DNA of 64,000 nt from Arbacia lixula (Eukaryota; Echinodermata; Echinoidea; Arbacioida; Arbaciidae). The stretch is taken from NCBI GenBank assembly GCA_963669155.1, contig OZ022576.1, positions 15,422,035-15,486,034 of the forward strand. Reading direction: 5' to 3'. The notes under the pieces were generated by a model. It was not told where the DNA came from. It did no database searches and saw only the letters and a list, made by a program, of their open reading frames with translations. Each line of letters starts with the position of its first letter. Position 1 is the stretch's first letter. Position numbers and translations under genes: made by a program. Of this stretch, positions 47,728 to 58,022 are shown piece after piece.

Positions 47728-47850
47728 TATATTATGATCAGTTGGTGCTCTCGAATTACCATCGGTTCCACCAGAAGGCCACCATTTGTGTACATTAGCA
47801 ACACGATTACAATATTGATAGCGCCCTCTCAGTTTTCTCTAAATTATATC
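47728..47850 (-). other. LRRC71: Candidate non-coding first exon of LRRC71
   Basis: On the minus strand a strong donor, ATATA|GTAAGTAAGG, follows at 47727. In the start-codon frame this exon ends CA TAA TAT A, which puts a stop in frame upstream of the ATG at 45318. The 5' end is not defined; the bound given is a guess from the nearby T53 run. The intron between (45357-47727) holds the MITE copies above and otherwise unique sequence. Confidence 0.35.
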
Positions 47851-47952
47851 ATTCCAAGGTGCGTCCAAGACTCGGCCTAGTATTATGCATAGGCCTACCT
47901 TCCCCATTTTCATTCAGTCCCACCCCTATACCTCGCTTCCTCTCCCCCGGTA

Positions 47953-48010
<58 letters not shown>

Positions 48011-48352
48011 GTTCCATCTCTCACGTGGTTTCTGCCCTAACAAGAGATGTGCTGCATTGATCAACAGAAGTTGTCCTCATGGAATAATGCGTAAAGGTTG
48101 ATTTCAACATTCAATCCTGATATTGCAATAATTATGTTTCATAATTTCGACACCTTGGATGTTCGAATTCCGATTTGATCACATATGCCTATCAAAATAT
48201 ACAAACCTGATTACGCCATTGTGCAGGAGAGATACAGAGAGAGGATGTGGGTACAAAGAAATAACCAAATCAGTACCAAACTCAAATATTGAAATAGACT
48301 TAAAAGGTAAGGCAGAAAATGTGCAGCGCACGTTATCGCGTTTTTATGCAAC
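47850..48352. promoter_or_regulatory. Candidate bidirectional promoter region
   Basis: Lies between the proposed LRRC71 first exon (minus) and a possible plus-strand start at 48353. CpG frequency rises at its right edge (GCGCACGTTATCGCG). It contains a T53 homopolymer (47955-48007). No TATA box or initiator is convincing. Confidence 0.3.
47955..48007. repeat. T53 homopolymer
   Basis: Fifty-three consecutive T. It could be the tail of a minus-oriented (A-tailed on the minus strand) retroposed sequence, but no body was recognised. Confidence 0.95.
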
Positions 48353-50601
48353 ATGGATTCAGTCGACGGTTCGTAAGTACAACATGGGAAGGTCGGTGAC
48401 CGGCGAGCTGCTAGGACTTCTTGGAACAACTTATCGGATTGGATATGACTGAACCCATCAGTCCACTAAAGGAAATCAATCTCTCAAACTTGTCTGGGTA
48501 CCCGCAGGATTTGCCGTTCTATCGATATGTAATACTTGAAATATATTTTTGTCAACATATCAATTTCTGAGACAAGACAAATATGGTTACCAATATAAAG
48601 TGACATATATTTATATTTTTGCTCCACAGATGCAAACGCAGATTGAGTTTTCAGAGTTATGGGGTGTTATCACACATTTATGCCCTTTATGAATTACAAA
48701 TTATATTCATTTATGCAATTTGCAGGAAGACATGAAACCAAGTACAATATGACACGCAATAAAAGTGCATTGAAGAAACAACGTTGCCTGAGGATTGGCC
48801 AAAATATATTTGCATTATTTCCTTGAAAGATCTTCTTATTGGTTGTTATTAGGGATGGAAAATATAGTCAAGTTACAATGGCGGATCTAGCTTCTTGCTG
48901 AAGTGGGGGAGGGGGCGGGGGAGGGGGGAGGTGAGAGATGCCAAGGTTGGCGACCAGCTAGACGTGAGATATTTCGCGTGGGTTTTCGGTCAAAAGTACT
49001 CATTGCACAACCACAACCACCCGGAGTCGCTGAGCGGGGAGGGGGAGGGGGGGGGGGGGGGGTGGCGACATAAAACCTCGTACCACACCCAGCCACACCT
49101 GCATGCCCACCCATTACCCCCTGATTTTGTTTTGATGTCCCAAGGGGAGTGGGAGGGGTGTAAGGCCCTTAACAACAAAATAAATCCAAATACCCCATTT
49201 CTTTAGACATTAGGCAAACCGTATCTCCTCCTCCTAGATCCCCGCCACTGAGTTACAACAAACACATCCAACAAAGACAAGCAAACAAACGAACAACCAA
49301 GAGCAGTGGAGAACCAGCTGATAGCAAAAATGATACATCATTCAACATTTCAAGTAGCGTACTGATCTTTCTTTTGAAGCCGGTAAACCTGCTAGGAAAT
49401 GAAAAACACTTTGAAAAATAATAACAAACCTTGAATCAAGCTGAAATGTAGATATCATGAAGTTCAGGGATGTAAATCTTTTTTGGTGTTGTTGTTGTTG
49501 TTGGAGATGGGGAGGGAGAGGCTTGTTTTGTGATATTTCAACAATGAATAGTCGTGTAATATTTCTTTTGTATCTTTCATTAGATTTTCATTTTTTTTAA
49601 ATAAATCAGTATCACGCACCTATCCGATAGCTGCTGTAACCACAGGTGCCATTGATAATAAATGACGTTTAATTGATGAAACGTCATTTATACCTGCTCG
49701 TTAAACATCATTGATATCCTTCGACCTTGTGGTGTCAATTTCAGTTTGATCCAAATGAAACTTGTTTATTATCACTTTTCAAAAGTGTCACGTGTATTTT
49801 TGTGTAACCCTTTGTGTGCCAGGTAAACTCCTTCTCTATGGGCATTGTATGCATTGATTGTGAAAAAAATCACATGTGGCACACAAGGAGTTAACACTTA
49901 GAAGTTGTCATCCCTGTGGGGTGTTTCACCAAGCTGTTCGTAACCTACGAACGACTTTACGAACGATTGGTGACCCCGTTCTTGTGCTAAATCAGATTCT
50001 CAATTATTTTGATTCCCATCAGCTTAAGTTCAAATGTGATGTTTATAAATGTAAGTTCTTGTCGTTAACAAGTGTCTGAACACAAAGTTTATGATTTGTC
50101 AAATTTGATTAGGATTGTTGGAAATTAACTCCCAATAAAACAGGAGCAAAGTGTGGTAACGCATTTAGCACAAGAAGGCATTGGATGAGGTTTGGATGAG
50201 ATGTCTCGCCCCGACGATACACTTTTCCCGTGGAAGAGTATAGGTTGCGGAAATCTTAAAGCCATTTGTCACATCGCAGGAATCCATCTTTCATGCTCCC
50301 TGTGCGGTGATCGCAATCACTCAAAATAACAAGTCATCTGTTACCCGCTGTGTTCTTAACATCTGCCTGTTATCTCCTTACCCCCACCCCATCCCTTCCC
50401 AATCTCTCTCTCTCTCTCTCTCTCTCCCTCTCTCCGTCCGCCCTCCCTCTCTCTCTAAGGTGTACTATCATGTTCATCTTAAAGTCAACCCTCTTTCTCC
50501 ACTTTGCTTATCACTATTTTTGTATTGCTTTTAAATCTTTATGCTATATATTCCCATAGGACAGTACGGAACCTGGCAGAGCAGGCGTTATTTACGCTGA
50601 G
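48353..50601 (+). CDS. Possible 5' end of an unrecognised plus-strand gene (two exons)
   Basis: Exon 48353-48372 begins in good context (CAACATGG) and reads MDSVDG plus 2 nt before donor GTAAGT. Exon 50560-50601, after acceptor ATATTCCCATAG, completes the codon and reads STVRNLAEQALFTL plus 2 nt before donor GTGCGT. The join gives one open frame of 20 whole codons. I do not recognise the product, and no convincing third exon was found before the window ends. It would be divergent from LRRC71. Evidence is splice signals and phase only. Confidence 0.35.
49804..49894. mobile_element. TTAA-flanked miniature element (piggyBac-like), copy 2
   Basis: Left GTAACCCTTTGTGTGCCA, right TGGCACACAAGGAGTTAA. 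These inverted ends next to TTAA resemble piggyBac-type termini (TTAA then CCCTTTG...). 91 bp, no coding. Confidence 0.6.
49918..50177. mobile_element. Foldback MITE family B, copy 4 (right end truncated)
   Basis: Starts GGGGTGTTTCACCAAGCTG, then TTACGAACGATTGGTGACC and TTCTTGTGCTAAATCAGATT. The interior matches copy 1 at 2479 (GATTCCCATCAGCTTAAGTT, AACAAGTGTCTGAACACAAA). It ends at GCATTTAGCACAAGAAGG without the terminal GGTGAAACACC. Confidence 0.8.
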
Positions 50602-51854
50602 GTGCGTCCCCCATGATGCAATGAATTGTACCACTGTCAATATAAACATTAATTTTAACCATACAGGACGTACACTGAATCATGCACACCCTATCATGTG
50701 CACCATATCCAATGTCGGTGGGTATTCCTTGCAATCACAATGGATAACCATGTACAATACTACGATGGAATAACATACCGATTTACTAACATACAACTTC
50801 TATGCATACATCTCATTGCCAGCCTAATACTGGAGCGGCACATTCATCTATACCTACTGGCTTGCACAACTTATCTTCATCTGGTCAGGAATAAACCACA
50901 TTGTTTGCATACGGCATTAATTTTTGTTGTTAGGTCGGGCAAACCAACGGCTCGCCCGGGGATTGCCATTTGAAGCTTTGTGGAGGGGGGGGGGGGGGAA
51001 GTATGCATAACATTTTAATACGGTAGGTTAGAAAAATCGGTCCGTTACTGATGGCACCGGAACACATGGAATAACGAAATTGGGCATTGGGAGGCCTACC
51101 CATTATGCTACCCGCTTTAAATTCGACCGTGAGACATAAAACTTCCTACTTCTTTCTTCTTCTGCAATACATGTACATACATATACTTATATATCATCAC
51201 AATATACCAACTAGACACTACTTGAAATTAAGGATAGTGTATGTATAGAAAATATTGGGCTCGTCGAAAGCGCCATGCTCAGCATACCTTCTGTGCAATC
51301 CAAACAAGGATGTTTGAAATAAAAGTGACATGATGTTGTTTTGTGTCATATTCGCTCTATACCTTCAGGTTAGTGACCCCGCTCCCCCATCACGAGACGT
51401 CAATCTCAAACTGGTCCCTGTCATCTGCAGCAATGGGAGCAGTCTAGATTCAACGTGATTTGGCTGCCATTGGCCACGCTACATAGGCAGATAGGCGCCC
51501 CTTATGACCGGCTACGTGACACCTCCAAAGTACTTGATTGGTGGCCTGCGGTGTGATGTGTGGCGCCCGAGGCGGCACATATCACCCCATTGCTAACATG
51601 TGCTGAAATATGTCGTGAACGGATGACAGCCCGTCGCATACATCACGGTTTGACTGCATTGCGACTTAAACTCGACAACCGGTATTTTGAAAATATAAAA
51701 GACAAAGAAAAGACACACCTACAATTTCCAGTGAGGCCGTGTTTTGGCTGATATATCGAACAACAATAACCTGTTTTTAAAAAGTTTGTGAAACAAAACC
51801 ATGAGCATCATGGTCTCATAACCAATTAAACCCATTGCGATATTGTCATGATCA

Positions 51855-51946
51855 TATAACTCCTTCTCTGCCAGACTCAAGAGTGCCAAACTGGAATGGT
51901 GTGTATTATTAGTGCAAAAAAGCCTCAATGGCACATGAAGAGTTAA
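51855..51946. mobile_element. TTAA-flanked miniature element, copy 3
   Basis: ATAACTCCTTCTCTGCCA at the left and TGGCACATGAAGAGTTAA at the right, with unrelated interior. Same end structure as the copies at 15112 and 49804. Confidence 0.55.
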
Positions 51947-52058
51947 GCTAAAGTCCAATGCTACCATAGTCCTATATGATAGTATGTTGAATGTTTTATA
52001 ATAATGATAGGCCTATCCCACCCGACTTTCCCGGTAATGTATTTCTGTTAATCAATAG

Positions 52059-52283
52059 GGCATTCCATCATCATAACAACGATGGTAATGATTATGAGTA
52101 TTATCTCATAGCATTCATCGGGATCGTTGTCATAATCGTTATCAGTATCATCATCGCCATTGTCAACATCATCATTATTATAAATATCATTAACTATGTA
52201 TCATAATCAAGTCGTATCGTGAGCGTATGGTGATTGAAATGCGTGAGTAACTTCCTGACAAAGAGTTCAATCTACGGAATCAG
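52059..52283. repeat. Inverted duplication, left arm
   Basis: 225 bp from GGCATTCCATCATCATAAC to AATCTACGGAATCAG. It occurs in reverse complement at 57387-57613 with a few percent mismatch (for example ATCGGGATCGTTGTCATAAT in both). Confidence 0.9.
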
Positions 52284-52723
52284 CATCTGGTCGTTCGTTG
52301 TGGGCTGGGTTATAACATGAGCTGGCTTATTTACCATCTTATTTTATGAATGTGTGCTAAGTACTAGCCTCCCCTCCTGCTCGTAACTCCCATAGCCTCG
52401 CTCCCAAGCTGTTGTACATTTTTGATCCAAACTGAAAATCGAGTCTAATATTCTAGACTAGTCACTTTTTCATTCTCCTGGTTTGTCACTCCGTCCCTAT
52501 TGTGAGAGACGGTCGGGAGAAGAATGGTAAGTCTACTGCATTTAGACCCCTTTATTAAATAGTTTGGTTTATATATGCGGAACAGTCTGGAAGCGAGGCT
52601 GTTAGTGTCTATATCACGCCAGGGATGTGGGAGTGATCACAGGTCACACTACACCACACCAAACCACACCGCTGAGTCATTGGCGGATACCGAACTCATT
52701 GATGTTAGGGGGGCTATCTAGTC

Positions 52724-52726
<3 letters not shown>

Positions 52727-52791
<65 letters not shown>

Positions 52792-52901
52792 AGGGGAGGG
52801 GGGGGGGTCCTTGCTTCAGAAACATCTTTTGCCTAGTGAAGGTTTCTTAGTCACGTTTCAAGGGGGAAAAGTTCACCCCGGAAGTCAAACAATATCTCCA
52901 A

Positions 52902-52940
<39 letters not shown>

Positions 52941-53008
52941 ATATATTCATGATTGGTGAAACTTGGGTGGAGGAACAAAGAAGACCCCCCCCCCCCCCCC
53001 CCCCCCCC
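52727..53008. repeat. (GA)n, (GA)n and C24 tract cluster
   Basis: About 60 bp of pure AG at 52727-52787, 34 bp at 52905-52938 and 24 consecutive C at 52985-53008, within 280 bp. The sequences between the tracts look related (GGGGG.., TCCAAAG). Confidence 0.95.
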
Positions 53009-53287
53009 TCATCATTACCCGCCACTGGTAGAGGGTGGCCGGCTGATCTTCGAGTAGTAGCATCATCATCTTCATCGATCCCGCTGAGCAGCGGAAAATA
53101 ACCCCTACTGGTTCTGCCATGGAGTCCGATTCGGTAGATTATTACCTGCTCATCATTTCCCGCAATCCTGGCCCTGCTCAGAATGATGGGGGTGCAAGCC
53201 CCTCCAGCATGTGACGTGCCTGGTCAATAATTGAGAAGGACAGGTTGAAACGTGACGACAGGTTCAGCTCTGGTCGTCGTACAGTCC

Positions 53288-53368
53288 TTAACCCTCTCAG
53301 CTACCGTCGGCAAGAAACGGAGTGGTTATTGGCATGGTGCTGCCAGTGCTTGGTTCTGAGAGGGTTAA
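53288..53368. mobile_element. 81-bp TTAA-ended hairpin (piggyBac-like miniature)
   Basis: TTAACCCTCTCAG at the left, exact inverse CTGAGAGGGTTAA at the right, and TTAA as the outermost four bases on both sides. Confidence 0.55.
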
Positions 53369-55289
53369 CCCCATGGCATGTATAGGGGCCAGACAAACTG
53401 CTGTACTATGGCACTTGCGCAAACCGTAATCTATATACCCACAAGAAAAATATACACGTCCAGTTTGTGCAATTTGTAAGTTTTTCAGTTTGTGCAATTT
53501 GTAAGTTAACATTAATGTGCAATTCATATAATGCATTACAAAAAAACACATTACTTATGTATACAAAGGCAAAATACCAATAGAGATGATGACATAAATA
53601 TAACGAATACCAAAAGAGATAGAGAGATAGATTTAGAAGAACAATTTGGCACAGGATCGAAGAATCGGATAAACCATCGAGATGATTAACCCTTTTTAAG
53701 ACACACATCTGCTAGGATGTGATGTAACAAATGTTTTTCCTTTCAAATAAAGCAAAACGAAAATAAAAACCGATAGAGATAGATCTCACATTTTTAAAAC
53801 CAAAAAGGTCGCACATCCCTTCCCAACAAATTCTAGCCGTAGTCTAATTGAAGTGCAAACAAAATGTAAATATTTTCTGATAATAGCTGTGTTTGAATAT
53901 TATAATAGAATGGTGATGATTGTGAGGGTGAGATGAACAGCAAGAGTGAAAAATATCCCGCACTAAGGTCAGAGTAAACAAAATAAGACAAAATGATAAA
54001 TGAGAGAAAACATATTATTGACTATGTATTTTGACTATGATGACGGAGAAAAAACAACAACACTCGGAACAATAAGATGATAAAGAGTGATAAGATAAGA
54101 ACAATAAGTGTGATAAGGAGATTTGAAAACATACTTCACGTCTGGAGAGTTGGCAAGTATACCCAAAAACAAGTTATAAAACAAAATATATTCATCATAA
54201 TTCCTTATCGGCGTGATTCATTCATCCTTGAATCTCTCCCTCCTCTTGTAATCCCAAACTCGTTTCATCGAGCCGTTTGTCCTGAGCCGGGCTTGAACAC
54301 GGTGCCATTAACTATTCCTGTGCTACACAACATGTTGCTTCTATGGATTTAACTTGGATTTAACTTTGGTTAACTAATCTCTTCTTACATCCTGTACGAC
54401 GTTTCTCAATGATCGATGTTTTAAATAAAGTATTAGAAAAAATGTGATTTCATTTTACAACATGATACACTCGATAAAGCCAAATATTTTTTACGAGTTA
54501 ATAACTTCTTAATTTGATGCAGTTTTCGTAAAAAAAAATAGTTTGATAAAAACATAGCATGGCAGCTTTGATACAAGACATGCTTGATTTTGTCAACAAA
54601 TCGAATTTTAATTAAATGTAGTTCTGGCAGCAGGTACAACCATTACCATATTACATGTATTTAAGGAAGAGAGCTCGTCTTTGTCAATAAAGACAAACCC
54701 GTTTTAAGTCGTCACTAACCATTCACACATATCCGCCTCATTCCCTGGACCATGACCAATGTATAACCAAAGAGCTATTACTCTTTGGTATAACCATTGG
54801 TAAATGGGACGCGGATCGTGTACGTGATCAAATAACGACTAAATGGCGACCGTAGGTTCTTCAATATCACTCATTGAAACGAGCGCTCAGGTGGCCGGAA
54901 AAGGGCCAATGTCAATTAGGAACAGTTTGAGAGAAGCGTGCAGCTGCACATCCCTTAGATGAAGGGGCATCTGGGTAGTTGATTTAGGGACTAATCAAGA
55001 GGCCAATTGAAAAACTTGGCCCAGTTCCTCACGCCATTTTAGCTAATATGAAATACCAATCCCTACTGGCACCAGGATGTGACGGTGTCAATCACATCTT
55101 CTCATTCCTTGCCATGATTGGCTGGCTGGTTATCTACAATGTACAATGCTTAATCAGTTCGTGTCACAGTGAAGTTAAATCCTTTTTTTTTATTATTATC
55201 TAGAGTTATATTATCTCCGCAAGTACTCCGCAATTTTTTCATTCTCTCACATCCCCCAATTAACCCCACCCCAACACACACACAAACGC

Positions 55290-55321
<32 letters not shown>

Positions 55322-55831
55322 TTTTTTTCCATATTCTTTATTTGATTTCATTCACATAATGAAAGAAACAATTTCATTTTATGACATAGAATTACAAATC
55401 AATAAACGTAATATTTCTATTGATTCGATAAACACAATAAAACATGTTGTACCACTTGTATATAAATGCAATATATGTGCCACATTCTACTTGAATATGC
55501 AACTTATAAATTATATTCCTCTTAAATAGAATGCATGTAATAATCATAATGCTTAAAGAAATGTATAATAATGATAATAAAGCAATTCCATAATACATAA
55601 GAATGAAATCTTTTCGGTTACCCCCCCCCCCCCCGAACATATAAATCTACCCCACAAAAAAAACCCTGTTAGTCCACCCAACCCTTACACCCACACATAC
55701 ACACTCACCTACATACTCACATACAAACACACACACACACACACACTCACCGAGACACACACACACATACACACCACTCTAACCCTATGTGCTATTTCTT
55801 CTATTTCATTCAAAGTTGAACTGCAATGTTA

Positions 55832-56643
55832 TCAGACCTCAATTTGTAAAGTTTCCCATTTCTGTAGGTGGATCTGCAATCTACCCGCTTTAATTGCCAA
55901 ATTCTTCTCTTCCTCTATAAAATCCCTTACGATTTGACATATCTTAACCCTGGGAGGTAAGTTGCTTGTTCTACACATAAAATGCTATATTTCAATAAAA
56001 TTATGAGTGCATTCACACATTTGATCCTATTCGAGTTACCTGACAACCCCAAAAATATGTCTTGCCACTCCATGTTTCTTATTTCAACTAATTTAAAATG
56101 TTCAATAATATATTGCCATAACTGTTTAACCTTCGCACAATGTAGGAATAAGTGTGGATACGTTTCAGGTTCTTTATTACAAAAGGAGCATAAATTATTA
56201 TCCCACAAATCCAAACTTCAGAAGATATTCCTTAGTGTACATAACACCATGCAGTAACTTGAATTGAAATTCTCTTTGTTTACTGACAAGAGTGGTGCTC
56301 CTTGGTATAATAAAATAAACACTCATTTATTTGCTTGTAAAATTAAAACTGTCCCGACCGTCCCTAATTTGCAAGCTATAGGACTCTTTTAAATCCTTGA
56401 CGAAAACATCATAAATTTTCCTCGATTTTAAGCTCTGAAAGTTAGTTTTCTGTCCAGAAATATTCAAAATGATGGTAAAATTTAAAAGATCAACTTGCTG
56501 AAATTTGACCGATGATGAAACCTCCTTCCAGCTCATTGGCATAGCATTGTAAATATCAAGTATCCTAAGTAGGCCACACCCTTTAATATCTAAGCTTTGA
56601 AAATGTGTCACAGGCTTTATATGACCCTTATCTACAATATGAT
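55832..56643 (-). pseudogene. Decayed LINE (non-LTR retrotransposon) ORF2, C-terminal fragment
   Basis: Reading the minus strand from about 56643: HVDHIVDKGHIKPVTHFQSL, SWKEVSSS, SRKIYDVFVKDL, a stop, then after a frame change REFQFKLLHGVMYTKEYLLK, a further stop, then NLCSFCNKEPETYPHLFLHC and ending KWETLQIEV with TGA at 55834-55832. The CxxC...HLF..C motif and the REFQ.K.LH.....T...L pattern are typical of the region C-terminal to reverse transcriptase in L1/Tx1-like LINEs. At least two stops and frame changes make it non-functional. The 5' side is cut by a CA tract at 56660; the 3' UTR probably continues left of 55832. Confidence 0.85.
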
Positions 56644-56658
56644 CTACGTGAAAAATGC

Positions 56659-56659
<1 letters not shown>

Positions 56660-56716
<57 letters not shown>

Positions 56717-56738
56717 ACACACACACACACACACACAC
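56660..56738. repeat. (CA)n microsatellite
   Basis: About 78 bp of CA with two G interruptions, joined to the 5' edge of the LINE fragment. Confidence 0.97.
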
Positions 56739-57190
56739 GCACGCATCCCCGTCCGGTCTTGCGTTTCATAATGTTCATCCCCCTTATACAAGGATACGTC
56801 ACCGGGTCTCTATTGCCCAGACGACCTTTTCTACCTGACATTCCCGGAACAGTTCACAACAACAAACAACTCATGACTGTGACATATTCATCATAACCGT
56901 GATGAAATTGCCCGGAAGCCTAAAAGACGTTTGGTAATAAACACGAGCAGTTGCATAAAAAAAGTGCAACTCTATAGTGGGTATTATTTTAGGGAGAAAT
57001 CGCATGTCTCTTGCGCCGTGCTATCCGTTATGTGGAGCGCAGCAATTTTTCTGGAGCAATGGGCGATAATTTCCCCCGGCGAATTGACCCGCATCCCAAA
57101 CTGTTCGGCTTCAGCTCTAATCAGAATGATCAGGGATGTGATCAACCCCTGCATCAACCTTCCATTACTTTATCGCTTTCTCTCCTTTAT

Positions 57191-57193
<3 letters not shown>

Positions 57194-57241
<48 letters not shown>

Positions 57242-57285
57242 CTAGCTCTCCCTCTCTTCCTCTCTCTCTTTCTCTGTCCCTCTGC

Positions 57286-57318
<33 letters not shown>

Positions 57319-57400
57319 ACAAATACACATACACACACTCTATCTCTCCTCATGTTTCTCTCTCTCCCCGCCCCACCCCTCTCCCTCTGATTCCGTAGAT
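57194..57400. repeat. (CT)n, (CA)n, (CT)n compound tract
   Basis: CT at 57194-57236 and onward, CA at about 57287-57340, then CT-rich to 57388, where the inverted-duplication arm begins. Confidence 0.95.
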
Positions 57401-57613
57401 TGAACTCTTTGTCAGGAATTTACTCACTCATTTCAAACAACATACGCTCACGATACGACTTGATTATGATACATAGTTATGATATTTATAATAATGATGA
57501 TGTTGACGATGGCGATGATGATGCTGATAACGATTATGACAACGATCCCGATGAATGTTATGAGATTATAATACTCATAATCATTATCATCGTTGCTATG
57601 ATGATGGAATGCC
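57387..57613. repeat. Inverted duplication, right arm
   Basis: Reverse complement of 52059-52283. It starts CTGATTCCGTAGATTGAACT and ends GATGATGGAATGCC. The arms end cleanly: sequence beyond GAATCAG or GGAATGCC is unrelated on the two sides. Confidence 0.9.
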
Positions 57614-57963
57614 TCTCTCCACCTTCTCTCCCACCTCCCCCCTCCATATCTGCCTGTCTCTCTGTTGATTTTCCTCACCCCCTCCCTCTCTCACACACAC
57701 ACGCGCGCAACAAAACCAGTAAATGTGGATAACTTGATTTTATTCAGAAAGACACTCATGCCTCTGTCTACGCAGAGTTCGACATTTGTCACTTTAGGAG
57801 GGGTAATTGACACAAAGAGCGTCTCGTCGATACGTCATGTATGCCAGCCCAGCTAACATCTACATATCGAAAACCAAATATCTAGGGGGTAGGGGGTCTA
57901 ATCATTCCTTTCCCCCTTTTCTCCCTTCACCCTCACTCTCGTCCCCCCCCCCCCCCCCCCTTT

Positions 57964-58022
<59 letters not shown>

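Larger units (their letters stand above)
48373..52058. other. Sparse region right of LRRC71
   Basis: Contents seen: G-rich runs (48903-48930, 49036-49062, 50982-50997), a small hairpin ATAAATGACGTTT/inverse (about 49660-49690), a TTAA element (49804-49894), family-B copy 4 (49918-50177), CT tracts (50403-50458) and a second TTAA element (51855-51946). No recognised gene beyond the tentative exons. Confidence 0.65.
52284..55831. other. Non-coding region with GA/C tracts and one unique block
   Basis: Contains (GA)n at 52727-52787 and 52905-52938, C24 at 52985-53008, a TTAA hairpin at 53288-53368, a 20-bp-arm hairpin at 54751-54797, a unique block at 54840-55140 and CA tracts at 55275-55320 and 55720-55775. 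No coding sequence recognised. Confidence 0.7.

Noticed and set aside
48159-48452. 97-codon plus-strand frame through the candidate promoter
   Set aside because: No recognisable product, and the internal GTAAGT at 48373 fits better as a donor. Probably chance.
52507-52527. Donor AATG|GTAAGT and a possible 20-nt third exon of the plus-strand candidate (RDGREKN)
   Set aside because: The acceptor (TATTGTGAG) is weak and the exon is too short to support without transcripts.
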